Part shown: piece by piece, positions 39,606 to 41,982 of the stretch
Numbering within the stretch: the first letter of the stretch is position 1
Layout: each line of letters opens with the position of its first letter
DNA from: Opitutales bacterium
GTDB lineage: Bacteria > Verrucomicrobiota > Verrucomicrobiia > Opitutales > Coraliomargaritaceae
DNA: 41,982 nt
Direction of reading: 5' to 3'
Assembly: GCA_030729385.1 (NCBI GenBank)
Contig: JANQXM010000007.1
Span: 1-41,982 of the forward strand
Translations under genes and position numbers: made by a program
The notes under the pieces: generated by a model
The model's input: the letters and a program-made list of their open reading frames with translations, nothing else
Database searches by the model: none
What the model was told of the DNA's origin: nothing

Positions 39606-40415
39606 ATGAAAGCCCTTCTACTTTGCCTCACCCTTGCCTGCCCCGCTCTCATTTTCGCCGAAAACGTTGAGCTAAAAGTCGGACAAACCCTCAAAGAAAC
39701 CATCGCGCTACTCGGCAAACCAGTGGGAACCATTGAGCTCAGAGAAAAAACTCTTCTGCTCTACCCCCAAGGCGAAGTCGCTTTACGCAATGACTTAGTT
39801 GTCGAAATCGATTTAATGAGCGACGAAGCTTTTGCCGCTGATCAAGAGCGCCTTCGAATCGAGCGAGAGGAATGGCTTGTCCAAAAAGAACGTGATGCGG
39901 AAAGACGTATCGAGGAAGGTGAAAACCTAAAAGCCAGCAAAATGAAAAGCAGTGCCTTTGCTGCACTTCCCGCGAAAGATCGAGTCGACTACTGGCGTAG
40001 CTTTCAAATCCGTTTTCCAGAGATCGATGTCTCGGAAGAAATTTCCCGCGCCCTAGAAGGTTACGAATCCGAACTCGCTGAGTTAAAAAGCCAACACCGT
40101 ATCGCTGAACTCGAAGCTCGCGTCGCCCTAGCCGAAAAAGAGGCTGCCACCGCACGACTCGAAGCTCAAAAAGCGCAACAGCAAGCAGAAGCCAACAAAA
40201 ACTCCAATTACTACGGGCTGCGCTACTACACCGACCCAGTCATCAGAAAGCCCTACTACTACCGTCCTCCCACGGTCACCATTTACAGCAACGGCACCGT
40301 CACCACTACACACAACAAAAAGAATAACAATGTGTTTAGGTATGAGCGTTCTGAACAATCGGAAAGCACAGCCGAACGTGCGTCTCGCATACTTCAAGGT
40401 GGAACCACCGACTGA
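39606..40415 (+). CDS. Exported coiled-coil protein of unknown function
   Basis: 269-residue protein with a signal peptide (KALLLCLTLACPALIFAEN). Residues 20-70 read VELKVGQTLKETIALLGKPV and onward to LLYPQGEVALRNDLVVEIDL, which looks like a small BamE/SmpA-type lipoprotein fold without the lipid Cys. Charged helices with strong coiled-coil character follow (about 80-195, ELEARVALAEKEAATARLEA). Then comes a Tyr/Asn-rich part (NYYGLRYYTDP, YYYRPPTVTIYSNGTV) and a polar tail. I do not recognise a named family. It lies 41 bases after the exosortase gene and may be cotranscribed, but it has no sorting tail. Function unknown. Confidence 0.75.
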   Translation: MKALLLCLTLACPALIFAENVELKVGQTLKETIALLGKPVGTIELREKTLLLYPQGEVALRNDLVVEIDLMSDEAFAADQERLRIEREEWLVQKERDAERRIEEGENLKASKMKSSAFAALPAKDRVDYWRSFQIRFPEIDVSEEISRALEGYESELAELKSQHRIAELEARVALAEKEAATARLEAQKAQQQAEANKNSNYYGLRYYTDPVIRKPYYYRPPTVTIYSNGTVTTTHNKKNNNVFRYERSEQSESTAERASRILQGGTTD

Positions 40416-40491
40416 ACCGCCCGCATCGGACGGCGCGATCGCTAATGTATCGCATTGTTAAAACAGTTATACGCACCACTGTTTCGTAAAG

Positions 40492-40574
40492 TACCCGGGG
40501 CGGGACTCGAACCCGCACGCCATTACTGGCAAGGGATTTTAAGTCCCCAGCGTCTACCATTCCGCCACCCGGGC
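40492..40574 (-). tRNA. trnL: tRNA-Leu (TAA anticodon)
   Basis: Class II cloverleaf on the minus strand: acceptor GCCCGGG/CCCGGGT (one G-U), D-arm with GGCGGAATGGTAGACGC, anticodon loop CTTAAAA (anticodon TAA), a long variable arm TTGCCAGTAATGGCGT and T-loop TTCGAGT. The discriminator A is followed by CTT, so CCA is not encoded, unlike the other three tRNAs in the window. Confidence 0.95.
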
Positions 40575-40721
40575 ATACGTTTGTCGGCATAGACAAGCGC
40601 GGAAAAAAGCAAGCCCTTCGAAACTTGGCAAGTCTCTATCTTAGAATTGAGACAAAGACCGACCGATTTGTTTAGATTAAGGACTTGTGACCCACCACGA
40701 GCTACGTTACATCTGCCGCCT

Positions 40722-41774
40722 GTGAAAAAAGTCACCGATATAAATATTACCTCCAAGACGCTCCTCCCTACTCCGCTAGCACTTTGCGCGGAAGTTGAAA
40801 AAACCGAGGCAGCGGACAAATTAGTCGCCGAAAGCCGCGATGCGATCAACAAGATCATCTTTGGTGATGACCGTCGTTTGCTCGTGGTTGTGGGCCCTTG
40901 CTCGATCCACGACCTCAAGGCAGGTCGCGAATATGCCGAGAAGCTCGCGGTCCTAGCCAAAGAGGTAGAAGATCGGATGCTCCTCGTCATGCGGGTTTAT
41001 TTTGAAAAACCACGCACCACGGTTGGCTGGAAGGGCTTAATCATGGACCCGAAGCTCGATGGCACCAGCGACATCCCGGAAGGTTTGCGCATCGCTCGCC
41101 GTTTCCTTTTAGACGTGCTCGAACTAGGGCTCCCCACCGCCACTGAGCTACTCGACCCAATCACACCGCAATACATCGCGGACCTCATCAGTTGGTCGGC
41201 CATTGGCGCCCGCACCACAGAAAGCCAGACGCACCGTCAAATGGCCTCAGGCCTCTCCATGCCGCTCGGCTTTAAGAACGGCACCGACGGTGGCCTAACA
41301 GTCGCGATCAACGCCATCGAAGCAGCCAGCCAGCCGCAGACTTTCCTCGGCATTGACAATGAAGGCAAAGCCAACGCCTTGACCACCAAGGGCAACCCCA
41401 ATTGCCATATAGTGCTACGCGGTGGCTCCGGTGGACCTAACTATGGTGCGGACGACGTCGCGGTCGCCCGCGAAAAGCTGACCCAGGCAGGACTCATTCC
41501 AGCGATCATGACCGACTGTAGCCATGCCAACAGCAGCAAAGACCCCGCACGCCAACCAGCGGTTTTCGCCGAAATCGTGCGCCAGAGCCTGATCGACCCC
41601 AGCGTCATCGGCGCAATGGTCGAAAGTAATTTACACCACGGAAATCAAAAATTCCCGCAACCCATCGAAGACCTCCAATACGGGGTATCAATCACTGACG
41701 GTTGCATTGATTGGGAAACTACAGAGAAAATGATCCGCGAAGGCCATAGCGCCCTCGCTCCACTTTTTACCTAG
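40722..41774 (+). CDS. aroG: 3-deoxy-7-phosphoheptulonate (DAHP) synthase, class I
   Basis: 350-residue DAHP synthase, joining phosphoenolpyruvate and erythrose 4-phosphate at the start of aromatic amino acid synthesis. Motifs: VVGPCSIHD (metal Cys), MRVYFEKPRTTVGWKGLIMD, TELLDPITPQYIADLISWSA, the signature IGARTTESQTHRQMASGLSM, GNPNCHIVLRGG, and the metal-binding DCSHANSSKDP. The GTG at 40722 gives 350 residues, the same as E. coli AroG; an upstream TTG would add 25. It is the AroF/G/H type. Which amino acid inhibits it cannot be stated. It precedes the broken mdh by 53 bases. Confidence 0.93.
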   Translation: MKKVTDINITSKTLLPTPLALCAEVEKTEAADKLVAESRDAINKIIFGDDRRLLVVVGPCSIHDLKAGREYAEKLAVLAKEVEDRMLLVMRVYFEKPRTTVGWKGLIMDPKLDGTSDIPEGLRIARRFLLDVLELGLPTATELLDPITPQYIADLISWSAIGARTTESQTHRQMASGLSMPLGFKNGTDGGLTVAINAIEAASQPQTFLGIDNEGKANALTTKGNPNCHIVLRGGSGGPNYGADDVAVAREKLTQAGLIPAIMTDCSHANSSKDPARQPAVFAEIVRQSLIDPSVIGAMVESNLHHGNQKFPQPIEDLQYGVSITDGCIDWETTEKMIREGHSALAPLFT

Positions 41775-41827
41775 TGCCACGATCTGAGTCCTCCTGACCA
41801 TCCTTCAAAAAGCCAACATACAATACT

Positions 41828-41968
41828 ATGAGCAAACAACCCATCCGTGTCGCAGTTACTGGTGCAGCCGGTCAAATCGGCTACGCCCTTCTTTTCCGCA
41901 TAGCCTCTGGTGCAATGTTCGGTCCCGACTGGTCGAGGTTACCTGAAATGGACCACTTGAAAAGTTAG
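41828..41968 (+). pseudogene. mdh: Malate dehydrogenase, interrupted after codon 34
   Basis: The ATG at 41828 opens [20 protein letters not shown] and continues [14 protein letters not shown], the N-terminal Rossmann strand and NAD-binding loop (TGAAGQIGY) of cytosolic-type malate dehydrogenase. After Asp34 (codon ending at 41929) homology stops: the family would continue with a stretch such as QPV-L-L-E, but the frame reads [12 protein letters not shown] and then TAG at 41966-41968. The switch is abrupt, with no gradual decay. It indicates insertion of foreign DNA, or a joint at the edge of an assembled contig. Confidence 0.85.
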
Positions 41969-41982
41969 TCTGGATCCCTAGA
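41930..41982. mobile_element. Probable insertion-sequence end (partial)
   Basis: The 53 bases from the mdh break to the window edge begin TGGTCGAGGTTACCTGAAAT and continue with a GGACCACTTG segment. A TG start and a TGGACCACTT-like end are features of IS3-family termini. Only one end is visible, so the target duplication, transposase and orientation cannot be checked. Confidence 0.55.

Overview
The window looks like chromosomal core DNA from a marine-type member of the Verrucomicrobiota, probably class Opitutae / order Puniceicoccales. This placement is inference from gene content: the ancestral order trnT-tuf-trnW-secE-nusG-rplKAJL-rpoB, RNase HIII next to RNase HII, an exosortase, an SHD1/ankyrin/Sel1 exported protein, Gram-negative lipid A genes (lpxB, an LptF/LptG permease) and MEP-pathway isoprenoid genes. 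No phage, plasmid, CRISPR or complete mobile element is visible.

Layout. 1-8294 (minus strand) is the transcription/translation block: tRNA-Thr, tuf, tRNA-Trp, secE, nusG, rplK, rplA, rplJ, rplL and rpoB, whose 3' end runs off the window. 8440-11663 (minus) is rnhB followed by the overlapping zinc ABC transporter genes znuA-znuC-znuB. 11710-13995 is a large exported repeat protein. 14113-14543 holds a decayed MscS 3' fragment with its terminator. 14544-18853 (minus) has pilT, a calcineurin-like phosphoesterase, a GT4 glycosyltransferase and rnhC. 18968-24146 has an MscS/YbdG-type channel, an RlmI-like methyltransferase, an LptF/LptG permease and an alanine:sodium symporter. 24192-28742 (minus) has an orphan Hpt protein, a second glycosyltransferase, ptsI and ispE. 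pyrF and ispD diverge from ispE and run to 30242.

30243-30848 is the most unusual DNA here. It is a mosaic of nested palindromic repeats plus two extra copies of the tRNA-Val(GAC) 3' end with its terminator. 30937-33903 has a FAH-family enzyme convergent with lpxB and a Gfo/Idh oxidoreductase that may be GnnA-like. 34110-38516 is the conserved HIT-phoH-pgpH-ybeY cluster (nucleotide turnover, RNA processing, c-di-AMP breakdown). Then come a stand-alone exosortase, an exported coiled-coil protein, tRNA-Leu(TAA) and a class I DAHP synthase. The window ends in a malate dehydrogenase gene that is broken after codon 34 by sequence resembling the end of an insertion sequence.

The strongest leads are the interrupted mdh, the triplicated tRNA-Val tail with its palindromic elements, a perfect 22-bp palindrome between the oxidoreductase and HIT genes, and a YbeY lacking two residues of the classical active site. 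I saw no clearly new multi-gene system. All family calls rest on recognised motifs and gene order; no database search was run.
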